From: Cristatella mucedo | Lineage: Eukaryota; Bryozoa; Phylactolaemata; Cristatellidae | Direction: 5' to 3' | Length of the DNA: 64,000 nt | Assembly (NCBI GenBank): GCA_009760855.2 | Contig: WPIO01000026.1 | Span: 3,978,501 to 4,042,500, forward strand | Shown: piece by piece, positions 13,253-25,261 of the stretch | Layout: each line of letters opens with the position of its first letter | Position numbering within the stretch: the first letter of the stretch is position 1 | Program-made: the position numbers and the translations under genes | Notes under the pieces: model-generated | Databases searched by the model: none | Told to the model about the DNA's origin: nothing | What the model saw: only the letters and a program-made list of their open reading frames with translations

Positions 13253-14880
13253 GCGGTACCCATAGCTGTACGTAAGCATTGCCGTCGGCTGGTAAGTAGT
13301 GAGGGCTTCGGCTTGTTTGCGCTCGTTTGAACTGTAACAGTTTCGAAGCGGGAGGTAAATTAGGCTCATATTTACCAAGGATTTGGATTGTGTAAACGTG
13401 GCACCGTTTGTTAAAAGCGCGTAATCAAAGGATTTGTGGCAATCAATTCAAAATGCCATGCGAGTCGGTACACCTTCAGACCGCTTGCGATTGCCAGAGG
13501 CTGTTATTTAACACACTAACCCGAGACCTCGGCATGCTCCCCTAAAGGCTCTGCGTGCACAAAAGAAAATGAATAGACTAGTCTTCACTAAAATGTTGAA
13601 AAACCGCATTGAGTACCGAGGAGACGTCTGATTGGAATTCTCAGATCTAACAAGATTCTAAGGATAAATCTGCATAAACAATGGGTTGCTTTTGAATGCT
13701 AGGTCTTCCTATTTTACAGGGATTTGCCTTCGCCCAGTTCTGTGTTTCACGATTTAAAACTTCAGAAAACCGGACACGTTTGTTGTGAAAACCTACTTCA
13801 ATTATTATTTTCCTGCAAAAATTAGAACGCAAATTCTCTTGAATAATCTCTGTTAACGGAAAATTAAAAACTTAATTTTTACCAATACCGAAAAGACTTT
13901 GGCTGATTGCCCACATCGTGACTGAGGGGGTGGGAACAAACCGTCTACCATTTTCTTACTGGAATTTCATAGAATGTGCTGCTAGCCAATTTTACCAGTG
14001 GCCTGTATTGAAATCACCCCACCAGTGAGCCCGTTACATTGAATGCTTTTGTTTTTAAAGGTGCGGCGTTCTAGTGAATTATTAAGCTTTTGAATCCGCT
14101 GTTTAAAGCTCTATGATTACGGCAACTGCACATCTGGGATGGACAAGAAAATTTATTCAAAATATGAACACTTTTAATTTTGGTAACTGCCTAATTGTTT
14201 TTGAAAGTCAATTAATCTGCGACTTAGTTTCCAGAATCCTGCACTTCTCAGGAAGGATCTCTTACGAAGAGGAGGCAATGTCCCAAAATTGGTTGTAGTG
14301 GAGCAAAGAAAGATCCCAATAAAGTGAAGTCGCCAAGCATTATCTGGGACGGACTCAAGTTTCTCGGAGGCAGTAAGGGTAGCTATAATCAGCAATAATG
14401 AAGCATTGTCGGCAGACCATGGTAGGGGATCAGAGATTCGGCAGTTAATTTCTTGCGGAATGCAGGTAATGGCTGCGATTTGGAACGTTGTCTTTTTGAA
14501 GGAGCAGAAGCTAATTGCTTCTACGTACTGGAATACATACCTAATATCCGGTCACCGGTTTGGCCCGACCTGCGTTTGAACTCTCTTAGGCTTTGGGGAG
14601 TGAGCTTACATTAGGCTGCCATTTTACAGCTTAAACAGCAGCAGTTGCTGTGCTGCAATATATCGCGATATTCATGCAGGAGCAAACGATTGAAATGTCT
14701 CCGTGGCTGTGACGACATAATCTCCGGTAGGTGGCAATTCTAGAACCGCTCATGATAGCGAGGTCTTCCAGCCACAGCTCTCGCAGTTTACTATGAGATC
14801 AGGGCTCGGGGTGCTATGTCCACTCTTGTTACTTTGCCGCATGTACCGCATCTTTACCAGAGCGCCAAACTTACGTAGAA
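13253..14880. other. No recognisable gene; unassigned DNA upstream of P2X
   Basis: Only short random-looking frames. Base composition rises in G+C towards 14880. This interval would contain the upstream region of the P2X gene, but I see no convincing TATA box or transcription-factor site. Confidence 0.4.
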
Positions 14881-16850
14881 CGGCCCCGCCCTCAGCGAGC
14901 CGACGAATCGCGAACGAAGGCGTGGCTGCCGGGTAGGCCGCCAGGCACGCTTTAGCGCGAGCGCGCCGCTAGTTTGACCGCGCTGAGCGGCGCGTTCGTC
15001 CGCGCTTCGACCGTTGGTGCTGGCGCCTCGCCGCGCTATGGGGCTTTCGCAGCTGATTCGCGCCGAGGCGGTCGGATTCTTCGACTACGATACGCCCAAG
15101 TTCGTCCACGTCCGATCGCACTGGATCGGCGCCCTGAATCGGCTGATGCAGCTGCTCGTCGTCTGCTACGTGATCGGCTACGATCTCATACTGGAAAAGG
15201 GCTACCAGCACATGGACGCGGGCCTGAGCGGCGTGACGACGAAGGTGAAAGGACTCGTGCACACCGACGCCGCGACGGCGCCGCCCGGTCTGGGCGGCCT
15301 GCCGTTCGACGCGGCCGACTACACCGTGCCGCCGCAGATGAACGGCGCCTTCTTTGTCACGACCAACATGATCGTGACGAGGTCGCAGCAGCGCGGCAAG
15401 TGCGGCGAATTCGCGAAGCTCGAGGGGGCCGAGTGCGCGTCCGACGGCGACTGCCCGCTAGGCGGCGTCGCGCCGGCGGGCAACGGCGTCGGCACGGGCG
15501 TTTGCCTGAGGTCCAACGGCACTGGCGGCGGCGGCGGCGGCGCCGCGGCAGCGTCGTCGTCGGACGGCGTGTGCGAGGTGAATGCCTGGTGTCCGGTCGA
15601 GAATGACACGCTGCCGCCGCAGGGTGCCGCCCTGCTGAGCGGCTCGCGCGACTTCACCGTGCTCATCAAGAATTTCGTCTACTTTCCCTACTACAAGAAG
15701 CACCGCAGCAACATACCGCAAGACGCTGGCGCCACCTATCTCAGAACGTGCCGCTACCACGCCGACGCGGATCCGCGCTGTCCCACGTTCCGGCTGGGCG
15801 ACATTGTCGGCAGCATCGATGGAGAGGACTACGACCGGCTGGCGCTCACCGGCGGCGTCGTCTCGGTACGCATCAGCTGGGACTGCAACCTGGACTACGA
15901 CATCGCGCTCTGCCTGCCCGCGTATTCGTTCGCGCGCCTGGACGACGGCGACGCCGTCGCGGACGCAGGGCCAGCGGCGCAGGGCCACAACTTTCGCTAC
16001 GCTCACAGGTACGTGGAGAACGGCACGGAGAAGCGGACGCTTGTGAAAGCGTACGGCATCCTATTCCTCGTGTCGGTGACGTCACGAGCCCGCGCCTTCC
16101 ACGCGGTGCCGCTGCTGATGAGGATCGGCAGCGGCCTGGGCCTGCTCGGTCTGTCCGCCATCACGTGCGACTTCCTCGTTCTCTACGTCACCCGGCGGCG
16201 CCAGGCGATAAAGCTCTTGAAGTTCGAGAGCCTCGAAAATGTGGCCCGCGACGGCACGAACGCGAGGGGGCGCTGCTGTCCGACAGGCGGCCAGGACAAC
16301 CGGACGAGTAGCGACGGACGGAGCGCCGCCGCCGCCGCCGCTGACGACGACTGTCGCGATCGCTTTCGCTCGCTCGTAAGAGACGCCGCGTCCGAAGCAG
16401 ACGTCGTAACCCCAGACCTGCGGGGTGGAGGGGAGGGGAGGGGGCGCCCGCGCGAGCTCCCGAGTAGGGAGCGGTCGGCGCTCCGTGCCGAGGGCGAGCG
16501 GGCCGGGGGAGGGGGAGCTAGGGGCCTCAGCTCTTAAAATAGAAAGTCGGCGGCTCAGAGGACCACTCGGAGGACCGTCGAGCGGGCTCGGACGCGCCAG
16601 CGTCTCTGCGGCCGAGTCGAGCGGCCGACGGCAGAGCGGCGTGCGGCCTAACGCCAGCCGGCCGTTTGGCGGAGACCGCCATCGTTCGGCGGCGTGAGCG
16701 CCAAAATGCTCCACCGGGGCATGCCGCCCCACTCCCGGAGCGCAGCAGGCGGCGAGCGGGCGGCGCGCTCAGGGAGCTGGGGAATGCCCTGCGGACTTTA
16801 CGGCGAGCCTCGACCGCAGGACAAACAGATACGGAAACGGAAACGTAACC
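14880..16850. promoter_or_regulatory. GC- and CpG-rich island around P2X
   Basis: The sequence is strikingly G+C- and CpG-rich compared with both sides, across the P2X frame, its upstream 150 bp and its downstream 310 bp. In animals such islands often mark promoters or GC-biased coding exons. Here most of the signal is coding, with strong GC preference at third codon positions. The composition keeps many shadow frames open on both strands; they are not called. Confidence 0.5.
15038..16537 (+). CDS. P2X purinergic receptor (ATP-gated cation channel subunit)
   Basis: P2X subunits form trimeric plasma-membrane cation channels opened by extracellular ATP. The 499-residue frame has the family layout: N-terminal DYDTPK (16-21, the conserved phosphorylation-type motif), TM1 at about 33-52, ATP-site lysines in TTKVKG (K69, K71), exactly ten ectodomain cysteines (122, 133, 139, 156, 179, 185, 238, 248, 283, 292), NFR at 318-320, the KR...K ATP-site segment (332-337) followed by YG, and TM2 at about 356-385 containing IGSGLGLLG. 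The ATG at 15038 is the first Met in frame and has G at +4. Oddities: no intron within the ectodomain or TMs, a Gly/Ala/Ser run at 163-175 inside the cysteine-rich head, and a low-complexity tail after about residue 400. A GTAAGA at 16376-16381 could be a splice donor, in which case the last 50 or so residues are intron. Family assignment is secure; subtype is not. Confidence 0.93.
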   Translation: MGLSQLIRAEAVGFFDYDTPKFVHVRSHWIGALNRLMQLLVVCYVIGYDLILEKGYQHMDAGLSGVTTKVKGLVHTDAATAPPGLGGLPFDAADYTVPPQMNGAFFVTTNMIVTRSQQRGKCGEFAKLEGAECASDGDCPLGGVAPAGNGVGTGVCLRSNGTGGGGGGAAAASSSDGVCEVNAWCPVENDTLPPQGAALLSGSRDFTVLIKNFVYFPYYKKHRSNIPQDAGATYLRTCRYHADADPRCPTFRLGDIVGSIDGEDYDRLALTGGVVSVRISWDCNLDYDIALCLPAYSFARLDDGDAVADAGPAAQGHNFRYAHRYVENGTEKRTLVKAYGILFLVSVTSRARAFHAVPLLMRIGSGLGLLGLSAITCDFLVLYVTRRRQAIKLLKFESLENVARDGTNARGRCCPTGGQDNRTSSDGRSAAAAAADDDCRDRFRSLVRDAASEADVVTPDLRGGGEGRGRPRELPSRERSALRAEGERAGGGGARGLSS

Positions 16851-16944
16851 GGAGCTCGCAACACTGACAAACTGGTCTGTACGATGCTTTGCAGCAGCGA
16901 AACTAATCGACGAGCAAGGCTCGATATATATACATATATATTGT
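16538..16944. other. GC-rich P2X 3' flank
   Basis: No AATAAA poly(A) signal is visible before the LINE B tail begins at 16945. The sequence is low-complexity and GC-rich up to about 16850 and holds no supportable gene. Confidence 0.4.
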
Positions 16945-18150
16945 AATGTATATCCTTCAGTAACTCCGCAAAGTCATAAAGACCATGTGGGTGTTACGCA
17001 GGAGAGTTTTGTTTAGCGCACTCACAGCCTAAGCGGCTTTCGGTACGCATTCGCTAGCCAACAGACTTCGTCTCATGCAACAAAGAGAAAGTGGGAAGCA
17101 TAGCAGAGTCAGGAGAGCAGTTGAGGTAGTGAGTACCATAGAAGTAGCAGTTCAGGACCGCCGAAAAAGATGTGCCATAGTCGGCAGTTGGAGAGTAGAT
17201 GTCGTTGCGTAAGAATTGTGGAAGCGAGTTCCACAGCCTAGGACCTGCAGAGCTAAAGCTTCTGTCGCCAACTGTCTTTAAACGGAGGAATGGGACAGCT
17301 AATTTATTGTCCACACAGGACCTGAGGGCGCGAACAGGCTGAAACTGATGCAGCAGTTCAGCTAGGTACGAAGGAGCCCAGCCTTTGCGGGCCTTGTGGG
17401 TCAGCGTAAGAACTTTGCTCTGTATCCTTTGCTCAACCGGAAACCATCCTAGCTCTTTCAGCAGAGGTGACACGTGCTCAAACCGCTGGGACTTGAAGAC
17501 CAGCCTTGCAGCCATATTCATAGTCAGCTGTAGTGGCATAATAGCTTTCTTTGGTAGCCCAGCCAAAAGGGAATTAGAATAATCAAGCCGAGACAGAACT
17601 AAAGACCTAGTTACATTTTTTACAAACCACCGTGGGAGACAGCTTCTAATTTTGGATAGGGATCGGATGTGATGGCTAGCTGTAGAGGCAGTCTTCTAAA
17701 TGAAGCTTTTGAAATTGAGGCAGCTGTCGAACACGACACCTAGATTACGAGCACGTGGTGAAGGTCGCACAATAGCATCACCTATTAGAAGAGCAAAGCC
17801 TTTTAATCCAGCCACACGCTTAGGGTGAACTATGAGAAGCAGTTCGGTTTTATCGTCATTTAATTTCAGGAAGTTTTCTGACATCCAGGATCGAATATCG
17901 GCAAGGCAAGCATTCAGTTTCTCAGTTGCTGCAGCAGATTCCGATGGTTTGAATGACAAATACAACAGAGTATCGTCAGAATAGAAGTGATATCCTATTC
18001 CATGGGCCTTAATCACTTTTCCCAGAGGTTGTATATAAATGGAGAACAGCAAGGGACCAAGTACAGACCCTTGAGGGACCCCACAGGTGACCCTTCTCAT
18101 GTCTGAGACCTGACCCCCACACGACACGGATTGAACACGATCAGACAAGT
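16945..18150 (-). mobile_element. LINE family B, minus strand
   Basis: The piece at 18148-17696 encodes RT palm to thumb: VTCGVPQGSVLGPLLFSIY, then GYHFYSDDTLLY. The catalytic YADD has become YSDD. The piece at 17566-17054 encodes the post-RT domain. The 3' UTR extends to about 16945 and ends GGATATACATTACAATATAT. One or two frameshifts separate the pieces, so it is dead but younger than the copy at 815-3335. The 5' truncation point lies next to the CA microsatellite at 18163. Confidence 0.85.
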
Positions 18151-18161
18151 ATATTCGTGTT

Positions 18162-18361
<200 letters not shown>

Positions 18362-18644
18362 GAAAAAAGAGAGAGGAGATAAAGGGAGCAAACAGCTACT
18401 TGGCGAAATGCAGCAGGAAAGATGTAGCATCAAGGTTCCGAAGACGGTGTGTGCTCGAAGTAATTGCCAAAGCGACTTCTTTACTGGCTTCACCGTAATT
18501 GCGGAGGGTGGTTTCGTCGACTCTTAGTTGCTTGGACTTTTTGTATTGTAGGATATCCTCTGTCTGTACATGCAAATGCATACCTGCATGCACCGGCGGC
18601 GCATAGAAGGGAGAAGTTGCGATGCACCGAATTCAATTTTTAAA

Positions 18645-18800
18645 TTCAAGACATAATAATAATGAGAATAATACTTTTGCTTCACACAGAGCCGAGTCTC
18701 TTTCAAAGCACTTTACAGACGCTGTATAGAAAGTATTGCCAAATGATTGTTGGTAGCATCCACGAGTAGCAGGCATAGTTTGGTGGCTTTAGCAAGTACA
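18645..18800 (-). mobile_element. LINE family A-like 3' fragment
   Basis: ATAATAATAATGAGAATAAT is followed by GCCGAGTCTCTTTCAAAGCA and GCTGTATAGAAAGTATTGCC. This is the same order as at 4022-4150, where the equivalent reads GCTGTATAGAAACCATTACC. It is a diverged 3' end, and a plus-strand LINE B follows. Confidence 0.5.
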
Positions 18801-18849
18801 ATAATTTTGAAAGGTCGATAAATGCTCGTGGTGCTATTCGCAGAGATCG

Positions 18850-21310
18850 TGTTAAACTTGTGGGCCCTGCGCATAGCATTTTTGGACCACTGTTCGGGCT
18901 ACAGCATTTCGCCAGGTAACAAGCTGGTACAGCAGACTGTTCCTGCTTCCTCGTACGTACAGGGCAATGTCGAATTTGCCAAACGACGTAACTTACAAAG
19001 CATTGACATGGACAAGTTTTTGAAATCTGTTTGTGATGCAGGCCTTCTTGATCTGCATTCAGACTCGACCGGCAGCCTCGATACCCTCACTGATGCGATG
19101 AACATGACAATCAGGAGTGCTCTTGACAAGCATGCTCCCGTTCGCTCTATCCGTGTTCAAAGTCGTCGAGATTGCTTTCAATTTACAAAAAAACTCCTTA
19201 AGATGCGCCGTGTTAAGCACAGGCTGGAACGTCGTTTCAAGAAATCGGGGTCTGAGGCAGACCTAGTCAATTTTAAAGACTTCCTTCGAGTTTACACCCG
19301 AAAGCTTAAAAAAGCCAGGGCTTCTTTTTTCATTAGAAGACTGAATTCCTGCCAGTCGGACACTAAGCAGATTTATAAGACAGTAAACCATTTACTGGAA
19401 AATGCTGTCAGGTCTGACTCCCCAGATAGTAAAGGTTCAGCCGAAAAGTTTTCAGCCTTCTTTACTGAAAAAATTGTGCACATTCATGCCTCCATTAAGC
19501 CCCCTCCGACCAAAGCAATCGCCGTTCCTCAACCTGTGACCTTTCTTAAAAGGTTCTCTGATGTTTCTGCTTTGATGTGGCTGCCTTAATAAGGTGTAGC
19601 AAAAAGAGCTCGTCTCCTGAAGACCCTATACCTTCATCTTTGTGGTCTTCACATGCAGACCAACTTAGCCCTGCCATAACCAAGATTTTTAATGCTTCTT
19701 TGGGAAGAGGGGTCGTCCCCATGTCCTTCAAATCGGCAATCGTTAGACTTATTCTTAAAAAGCCTATTAGACACAGAGGTCCTTCCAAATTATCGCCCAG
19801 TTTACCTTCTTCCTTCCCTGTCAAAGATTCTTGAAAACATTGTTGCTAAGCAGCTGGTTGAACACATTGAAAAGAATGAAATGTCAGAAACATTTCAATC
19901 AGGGTTCAATAGGCAGCACTCTACTGAAACTGCTCTCCTCCGTGTTAACAATGAAATTCTACGTGGCAACGACGCCGGGAGCGTCACCGCCCTAGCTTTG
20001 CTAGATCTGTCTGCTGCCTTCGACACCATTGATCACGAAGTTCTGCTTGAACGATTGAGAACAACGATCGGTTTGGCCGACAAAGCATTGGCGTGGTTTA
20101 AATCATACTTATCTGATCGTATTCAATCCGTGTCGTGTGGGGGTCAGGTCTCAGACACGAGAAGGGTCACCTGTGGAGTCCCTCAACGGTCTGTAATCGG
20201 TCCCTTGCTGTTCTCCATTTATACACAACCTCTGGGAAAAGTGATTAAGGCACATGGAATAGGATATCACTTATATGCTGACGATACTCAGTTGTATTTG
20301 TCATTCAAACCATCGGAATCTGCTGCAGCAACTGAGAAACTGAATGCTTGCCTTGCCGATATTCGACCTTGGATGCTGGAAAACTTCCTGAAATTAAATG
20401 ATGATTAAACCGAACTGCTGCTCATAGGACACCCTAAGCATGTGGCTGAATTAAAAGGCTTTGCTGTTCTAATAGGTGATGCTATTGTACGACCATCTCC
20501 ACGTGCTCGAAATTTAGGTATCGTGTTCGACAGCTGCCTCAATTTCAAAAGCTTCATTTAGAAGACTGCCTATACAACTAGCCATCACATCCGATCCCTA
20601 TCCAAGATTAGAAGCTGTCTCCCACAGTGGCTTTTAAAAATGTAACTAGGTCTTTAGTTCTGTCTCGGCTTGGTCATTGTAAATCCCTTTTAGCTGGGCT
20701 GCCAAAGAAAGCTATTATGCCACTGCAGCTGACTATGAATATGGCTGCGAGGCTAGTCTTCAAGTCCCAGTGGTTTGAGCACGTGTCTCCTTTGCTGAAA
20801 GAGCTAGGATGGTTTCCGGTTGAGCAAAGGATACAGAGCAAAGTTCTTACGCTGACCCAAAAGGCCCGCAACGGCTGGGCTCCTTCGTACCTAGCTGGAC
20901 TGCTGCATCAGTTTCAGCTGTTTGCGTCCTCAGGTCCTGTGTGGACAATAAATTTGCTGTTCCATTCCTCCACTTATAGACCGTTGGGGACAGAAGCTTT
21001 AGCTCTGCAGGTCCTTGACTGTGGAACTCGCTTCCATAATTCTTACGCAACGACAATTACTCTCCTACTGCCGACTATGGCACATTCTTTTCAGCGGTCC
21101 TGAACTGCTACTTCTATGGTACTCACTACCTCAACTGCTCTCCTGACTCTGCTATGCTTCCCACTTTCTCTTTGTTGCATGAGACGAAGTCTGTTGGCTA
21201 GCGAATGCGTACCGAAAGCCGCTTAGGCTGTGAGTGCGCTATACAAAACTCTGCTGCGTAACACCCACACGGTCTTTATGACTTTGTGGAGTTACTGACG
21301 GAGATACGGA
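18850..21310 (+). mobile_element. Longest LINE family B copy, plus strand
   Basis: The 5'-truncated copy runs from the end of the endonuclease domain (LDHCSGYSISPG near 18880) through a basic linker (18990-19589), RT (19692-20408) and the post-RT domain (20627-21103) to the 3' UTR ending GACGGAGATACGGAGATAC. RT shows AFDTIDHEVL (near 20020), VTCGVPQRSVIGPLLFSIY and the catalytic LYADDTQLY (near 20275). The linker includes a long Arg/Lys-rich helix-like stretch. Breaks: stop at about 19587, frame changes near 19690-19760, TAA at 20406 and further breaks at 20560-20620. Family knowledge: target-primed reverse transcription by a single ORF2 enzyme. The near-intact RT suggests fairly recent activity of the family. 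Confidence 0.88.
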
Positions 21311-24300
21311 GATACAGCAGACCTTGGGGTCACGTTAGAATCAAGCGAGTGGCCAAAAGTCCAGGGCCAGCTCGAATCGAGCCGCGGCACCTAGGCGTCA
21401 AGAGGAGCATCGCCAATCGCTGTGCCGCAGAGGCAAACGGCAGGTGACAAGACGCGCTTGGCTGTCTCTTCACGACAACCTTTGCTGATAAGCCACATCT
21501 TTGCAACAGTCTCACTCTATAAATGCTAGCTAGATAACAAAAATACAGCCGCTACACCAAGCGTATCAAGAGGGCGCTGCTGACAGACAGGGTGATAGCG
21601 TCGTCGCATTGACTGCTCAGGTGCAAGCGAGCTAGCTATCGCACCGCCACTCTCTCGGTCCCAAGCGGTCGTGCGACAGAGCGCTGCGGCGGAGCGATCG
21701 GCGGCTCTGCGGAAGCAGAAGCAGCCCGAAGCCTCCGCTCCCCGGCGCCGCCGCCGCCGCCGATGTCGCTTCCACGCGGAGAGCGAACCCCTGAAGACTG
21801 TGCATATAAGCGTAATCTAATCTAATATAACATAATACATAACATAATATTATATAACACATAATATGATATTATATAAGCGTATGGGCGCGAAAAGGCG
21901 CTGAGCCGCAACGACTCGCCTACCGGCAGACAGACTGTCGCAGCTGGCTGACTGACTTTCCCGCTCGGGCTCTCTCACTTACTTTCTTTTTTCCTATCCA
22001 TTGCAGTGAGAGAGGCTCTCCGCTGCATTTACATGCGCAGTTAAATAACGCGCCGAGCAAAAAGCACGCTCGTTACTATTTCATTATTCTATGCGCTATC
22101 GAAAGCTCAGCTTGACATGCGAGACTCTATGTTGCAGCTGCGTGTGCAAATTTGTAAATCGCTTCCCTGGTATTTTAGACGTGACGCTCGTCGCAGCTGT
22201 ACCGTCTTGGTAATTCTAGAAATATTCTGAAGGCGCCACCAAGCGTGACATCACCAACGTGCTCTAACGGGACTCGATCGCCAACTCACGTGCTCGTAAT
22301 CATAATACGTAATAATACTAAATACTAAATACTAAATACTAAATATAATCATACTATGTAATCACTTAAAAGTCGATGTAGTATCCTCGTAATGCTGCTT
22401 CCCTATACGGCGGATACTGGGTCCTCGTCTCGCAATGCTGGCTTTTCAGCGAAACGTCTCTTTGCATTTACGTGATTGAGGTCGCTGCTCAAGCCGGGTT
22501 GACACGGTTGGCTTCTACTCGGTTGTGTGCTCCTTTCTTGCTACCGTCTTCTTCGCAAGCGTCGCCAAGACTGAAGGTGAAGGTCCGAGGCTGGAAGGAC
22601 GGAGGAACGAGTAAGCTAAATACGGTTCTGCAGCGTAGGCGAGTCCGTTCGACAACGACGGCGGAAGGTTGCAGGTGTCCAGTCGCGACCATCGAGTGCA
22701 CGAGCTCTCTTAGGGCACGAGGAGCAGCACCGAGCAGCCGACCGGCACGTCGGGTCGAGCATCGGGCCGAGCCACGCCCGCCGGCCACTGGCTGCTGAGT
22801 GCCCGCGCTCAACTCCGACCTCTCCCAAAGCCCAGAGAAAAACACCTCCAGCCGACTCAAAATCTAGAGCACAACAGGAAATGCCTCTTGCACGTCTTAG
22901 GCTTTTACGCCGCTTAACCAGTGGCCGAGCCATGGGGTGACGGGGGGGGGGCAGCGCCCCCTCCCCCCCCCGTCACCAAAGGATCCACTCTCGCTGATAG
23001 CTGCGATCGTGGTCATTCTACTTCAGTTAGTTTTTTACTAGAATACCTAAAGATTTGGGGGGATGCGAATCTAACCACGAAGATACGCTGGGACTCATTA
23101 GTGATATCATTGCGAGTGATTTTGATCCGACATCGAGACCTATTTAGGTCATAAAATAGCCTAAAGCTAAAGCGACCATACAGACAGAAGACACGAACTG
23201 ACGAGTAGGCCGACTAATACGCTACGCCAATCAGGATGTAAGACTGGTATGCAAGCGCAAGAATGCCATCAGCCGATGGTTTCAAGCAAATTAAAGAGAC
23301 AGATAAGTCTAAGAAATGGCCACCAATAGTTGGATCCGAGAGAATAATGACTGCACAAGTTTGGTAGGGCAGCGTAAGTAGCTCAAGCTAGAGATTAACT
23401 TTCAAGAGAAGCGAATGATCGAACCTGCGTCATCAAAAAGTTAAGTCTAACTTACACTGCGTGGTTGTGTTCTTGTAGCTACTCTGCTAGCAGCGTGTAC
23501 CTTGTTGGGCTGTGGTCGCTCGCCTTCAGGACGCGGAACATCTCTAGCGATTGTATGCAATACCATAAGGTCCGCTTTACCACGACTGCGGGGATTCTTT
23601 TAGTTTCAACCGACAGGACCACTTTTCGCTGCAGGATGAATTCGCTCCCCTCACACGCTAGCTCTACTAAGTGGCCCACGACAAGCTGTCGGTTTCGGTT
23701 CCCAGTTATGGCTGGATGCAATGTAGCCTCACACCAGTCCTGAATTGCACAGTATGCCGGCAAAGGACTTGGGAGAGGGGGCGGTAGCCGCTTTTGCGGT
23801 TAAAAGTCTAGTCGGGCCGCGAGGCGCCACCTAGTACCGTCCACCGTCACCGAGCTAACACGTCTGGGCAAAGTGTAGAAATAGGCCAACGCATTAGGTT
23901 GTCTCGGTCCGGGACTCGGCGGGGAGCTCGCAGCAGCGGTCACAGAGCGAGAGCAGCATTAGCTACCACCAGTTTCATTCCCGGCGATGCAGGCGATCCT
24001 TTTTACACAGCAGCCTCCCTCTGGAAATAAATTCAGACTCGTCACTGAAGAACGTCGGGATGCTTCCTGTTTCTGCCTTCGTGCTGGCAGAGCGTGTAAG
24101 TCCGGTCGAGCCGAGGCCGGCTACGAGGTGTGAACTACCTCAACGATGCCAAGCTTTAGCTTATTACAGTCATCCGAGGATACTCTAAAGCACATAGTAC
24201 CGCATTGCTTTGTCCACTTCTTTTAACAAATTATACTCTCACTCTCACCGTTGTAGTCGCCAAGCGCAGTCTAGACTCTCACTTCTATGCGTATGGCACA

Positions 24301-25255
24301 CGGTGGTGCCGGTTTTTGATTGCTTCCTGCCTTCTAGCGAGTCAAACTCACCAACTCCCATGATGCATACATTTCGCGCAGTTGAACTAGGATGTCAACA
24401 GAATTTCCCAAATCGAACGGTGATACAACTCATTCGCTAGTAGAGAGAAAACTCATTGCTGCTCAGAAAATGGAAAACCAATCCCTCGAAATGGGCAAAT
24501 TTACAGTAATTAATTAAATTAATTAATTATTACTATCACTATTATTACTATTAATGATATTATTATTATTAATATTATTAATTAATTAGTTTATAATAAT
24601 TAAAATTTACTGTAATCCAGCAAATTTACAGTAGCCTCAGCCCGAAATCTGGGTCGTCGTCGAGCTCCCATTCGCTCGCTCGCTCGCCCTCACGCGGCTG
24701 GTAAGAGCTCCGGCGCACGTAGTACATGAGCGGCACGACTGCGAACGGCATGAAAGCCGCGAGAAGCAGCTGCAAATAGCAGGCGATTCGCCGGCGGCGT
24801 CAGGCGCCGGAAAAGAAAACCGGAGAGATAAAAGATGGCGGCATGCACCTGAAAAGGCTCTACTGGCTCTTGCATTTTGTGCAGCGCTGCGGGGGTTCTT
24901 CTTAGCACCAGGTCTGCCAGAGACGACTGTAACGGGTACTGACAGATCAGCACGCTACCAACGCTTTGTCTCGGGAGAGGCTCTCTGCTGTCATCGTCGG
25001 AATTGATTCGATGCTAAGCCGGCAGATGGCGACGCAGAGAGGTGGCGGTATCGACGCCGCGAGTGCGTTGGTCGCGCTTTCCGCTTGGACGTTTACACGA
25101 CCGTGTTGCCCTTCCAGATGCGGCTGAGCTTGAGGGCGCTATGCAATTGCATTATTATTATTTTTTATTATACATTCGATGTCACATATCATTACAATAC
25201 ATTTGATATGCACGCAATACACGTGTCTTGTTCTAAAGTTATCCTTCACTAAACG
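21311..25255. other. No recognisable gene; mixed low-complexity and unassigned DNA
   Basis: It contains a (AATACTA)n run at 22314-22345, a G-run/C-run hairpin at 22936-22977 and a TTA/AAT-rich stretch at 24505-24605. The G+C-rich interval 22470-22860 keeps overlapping frames open on both strands without any domain. No exon can be supported. Confidence 0.45.
22936..22977. repeat. Perfect 15-bp hairpin with G-run and C-run arms
   Basis: The left arm GGTGACGGGGGGGGG (22936-22950) is exactly complementary to the right arm CCCCCCCCCGTCACC (22963-22977), with a 12-base loop. The G-run could also form a quadruplex. Such stem-loops occur at ends of some short transposons; no target duplication is evident here. 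Confidence 0.8.
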
Positions 25256-25261
25256 ACCACA

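Noticed and set aside
14974-16732. Several long ORFs in other frames over the P2X region
   Set aside because: They are shadow frames kept open by high GC content; only one frame has P2X domains.
22472-22933. Overlapping ORFs in a GC-rich interval
   Set aside because: No recognisable domain or splice pattern; frames are open on both strands at once.
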